From an uncultured Collinsella sp. (GTDB lineage Bacteria > Actinomycetota > Coriobacteriia > Coriobacteriales > Coriobacteriaceae): 8,272 nucleotides of DNA. Under the pieces are notes generated by a model. That model had not been told where the DNA came from, did no database searches, and was given only the letters and a program-made list of their open reading frames with translations. Shown one piece after another: positions 7,531 to 8,272 of this stretch (positions are counted from its first letter, which is position 1; every line of letters starts with the position of its first letter). The stretch lies in contig URTW01000086.1 in assembly GCA_900550815.1 (NCBI GenBank), positions 1 through 8,272 on the forward strand. Reading direction: 5' to 3'. A program made the translations under genes and the position numbers.

Positions 7531-7599
7531 AAGTTGCGGTGAAATAGGGACTGAATACGGGCTCCAGAGGCCAAAAGAGTCCCTATTCCACCGCAACTT
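7531..7599 (+). repeat. Long foldback inverted repeat (22-base arms) between livF and cutC
   Basis: The left arm 7531-7552 and right arm 7578-7599 match as reverse complements at 21 of 22 positions, around a 25-base centre. The outer part is AAGTTGCGGTG and the inner part AATAGGGACT. It begins directly after the T-run of the operon terminator. It is too long and too internally structured to be an ordinary terminator and has no T-tract. It resembles a dispersed intergenic palindromic element or a small non-coding foldback; the inner core is shared with the repeat at 3881-3902. No transposase gene is nearby. Confidence 0.75.
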
Positions 7600-7657
7600 C
7601 ATGGGGATGTGTGACAATGCCCGTCGGAAAACATCTGCTGTCTTTGGGGGTCTATCT

Positions 7658-8272
7658 ATGCTGTACGAGTTTTGTGCCGAGAACTTTGAGCGGGTGCCGG
7701 CGGCTATCGATGCCGGTGCAAGGCGTAGCGAGCTGTGCGACAACCTTGCCGTTGGTGGCACCACGCCTTCGGCCGGCGTTATCAGCGCTACGACCAACTA
7801 TGCACACGAGCACGATGCGCGGGTGATGTGCATGATTCGCCCGCGTGGCGGCGACTTTCACATCATCCTGGACGAGGTGCGTATGATGGAGATGGACCTG
7901 GGCCTTGCCGTGAGCGCCGGCGTTGACGGCTTAGTCTTTGGCTGCTGCAAGCCCCGCGCTGGCGGATGGGCACTCGACGAGCTTACGTTGGGCGCTCTCG
8001 TGATGGCCGCGGGCTGCGCGACCGAGGAATGCAAGCGTGAGCCCATCGACATCACCTTCCACATGGCGTCTGAGCAGCTCTCGCCCGAGGCTCAGCTCGA
8101 CGCGATTGACATACTCGCCGACTGCGGCATCACACGCATCCTGACGCATGGTGGCGCTGCCGGTATGCCGATCGAGGACAACTTCGAAAACCTGGCCCGC
8201 TTAGTCGAGTATGCGGGCGACCGCTTGCGCGTCCTTCCCGGCGGCGGCATTTCCACGGTCACCGGCGGTACG
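7658..8272 (+). CDS. cutC: CutC family protein, N-terminal part, cut by the window edge
   Basis: The first 205 residues are present. They match the CutC family, a TIM-barrel protein named for copper tolerance in E. coli; its true biochemical role is unsettled and it is cytoplasmic. Diagnostic stretches are SELCDNLAVGGTTPSAGVI (24-42; E. coli has VELCAAPKEGGLTPSLGVL), MIRPRGGDF (59-67), ITFHMA (132-137), ITRILTHGG (158-166) and VLPGGGI (192-198). Cys27 in ELC aligns with the cysteine proposed to bind copper. The common FHRA is FHMA here. The ATG at 7658 has GGGGG seven bases upstream and aligns with the usual family start. An in-frame ATG at 7601 lacks a ribosome binding site and abuts the foldback repeat. 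No clear promoter was recognised in 7600-7657, and no other copper genes are visible nearby. Confidence 0.92.
   Translation, partial: MLYEFCAENFERVPAAIDAGARRSELCDNLAVGGTTPSAGVISATTNYAHEHDARVMCMIRPRGGDFHIILDEVRMMEMDLGLAVSAGVDGLVFGCCKPRAGGWALDELTLGALVMAAGCATEECKREPIDITFHMASEQLSPEAQLDAIDILADCGITRILTHGGAAGMPIEDNFENLARLVEYAGDRLRVLPGGGISTVTGGT

Noticed and set aside
7601..7657. Earlier in-frame ATG for cutC
   Set aside because: It has no ribosome binding site and adds residues absent from the family; the ATG at 7658 has GGGGG seven bases upstream.

Overview
The window looks like chromosomal DNA of a high-GC actinobacterium of the class Coriobacteriia, most likely a Collinsella-type gut anaerobe. 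This is inferred from base composition, protein style and the compact branched-chain amino acid operon; no 16S or other marker gene is present to prove it. No rRNA, tRNA, CRISPR array or transposase gene was seen.

Layout. Positions 1-334 (minus strand) hold the N-terminal part of a short-chain dehydrogenase/reductase that runs off the left edge. Next comes homoserine dehydrogenase (hom, 558-1901, minus strand), closed by a clear intrinsic terminator at 493-526. The plus strand then begins with the decayed remnant of a second LivJ-type substrate-binding protein (2154-2349). After an AT-rich spacer comes an intact branched-chain amino acid ABC transporter operon: livJ (2621-3808), livH (3948-4829), livM (4839-5918), livG (5908-6768) and livF (6769-7482), ended by a strong terminator at 7493-7530. 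A 69-base foldback inverted repeat follows, and then the first 205 codons of a CutC-family gene that runs off the right edge.

How the genes work together. LivJ is a lipoprotein with a twin-arginine type signal. It should capture leucine, isoleucine or valine, or a related ligand, outside the membrane. LivH and LivM form the channel, and LivG and LivF are the two ATPases. livH to livF are tightly packed, with abutting or overlapping ends. livJ is separated from livH by 139 bases containing a hairpin without a T-tract, which may let the binding protein be made in excess of the membrane parts. Hom makes homoserine, the precursor of threonine and methionine and, via threonine, of isoleucine, so both neighbouring loci concern amino acid supply.

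Novelty. Most of the window is ordinary core metabolism and transport. I see no new multi-gene system. The best points for a second look are the two-deletion LivJ pseudogene beside its intact paralogue, the long foldback repeat after livF with a related shorter one between livJ and livH, and the hairpins and phased AT-rich repeats upstream of livJ.
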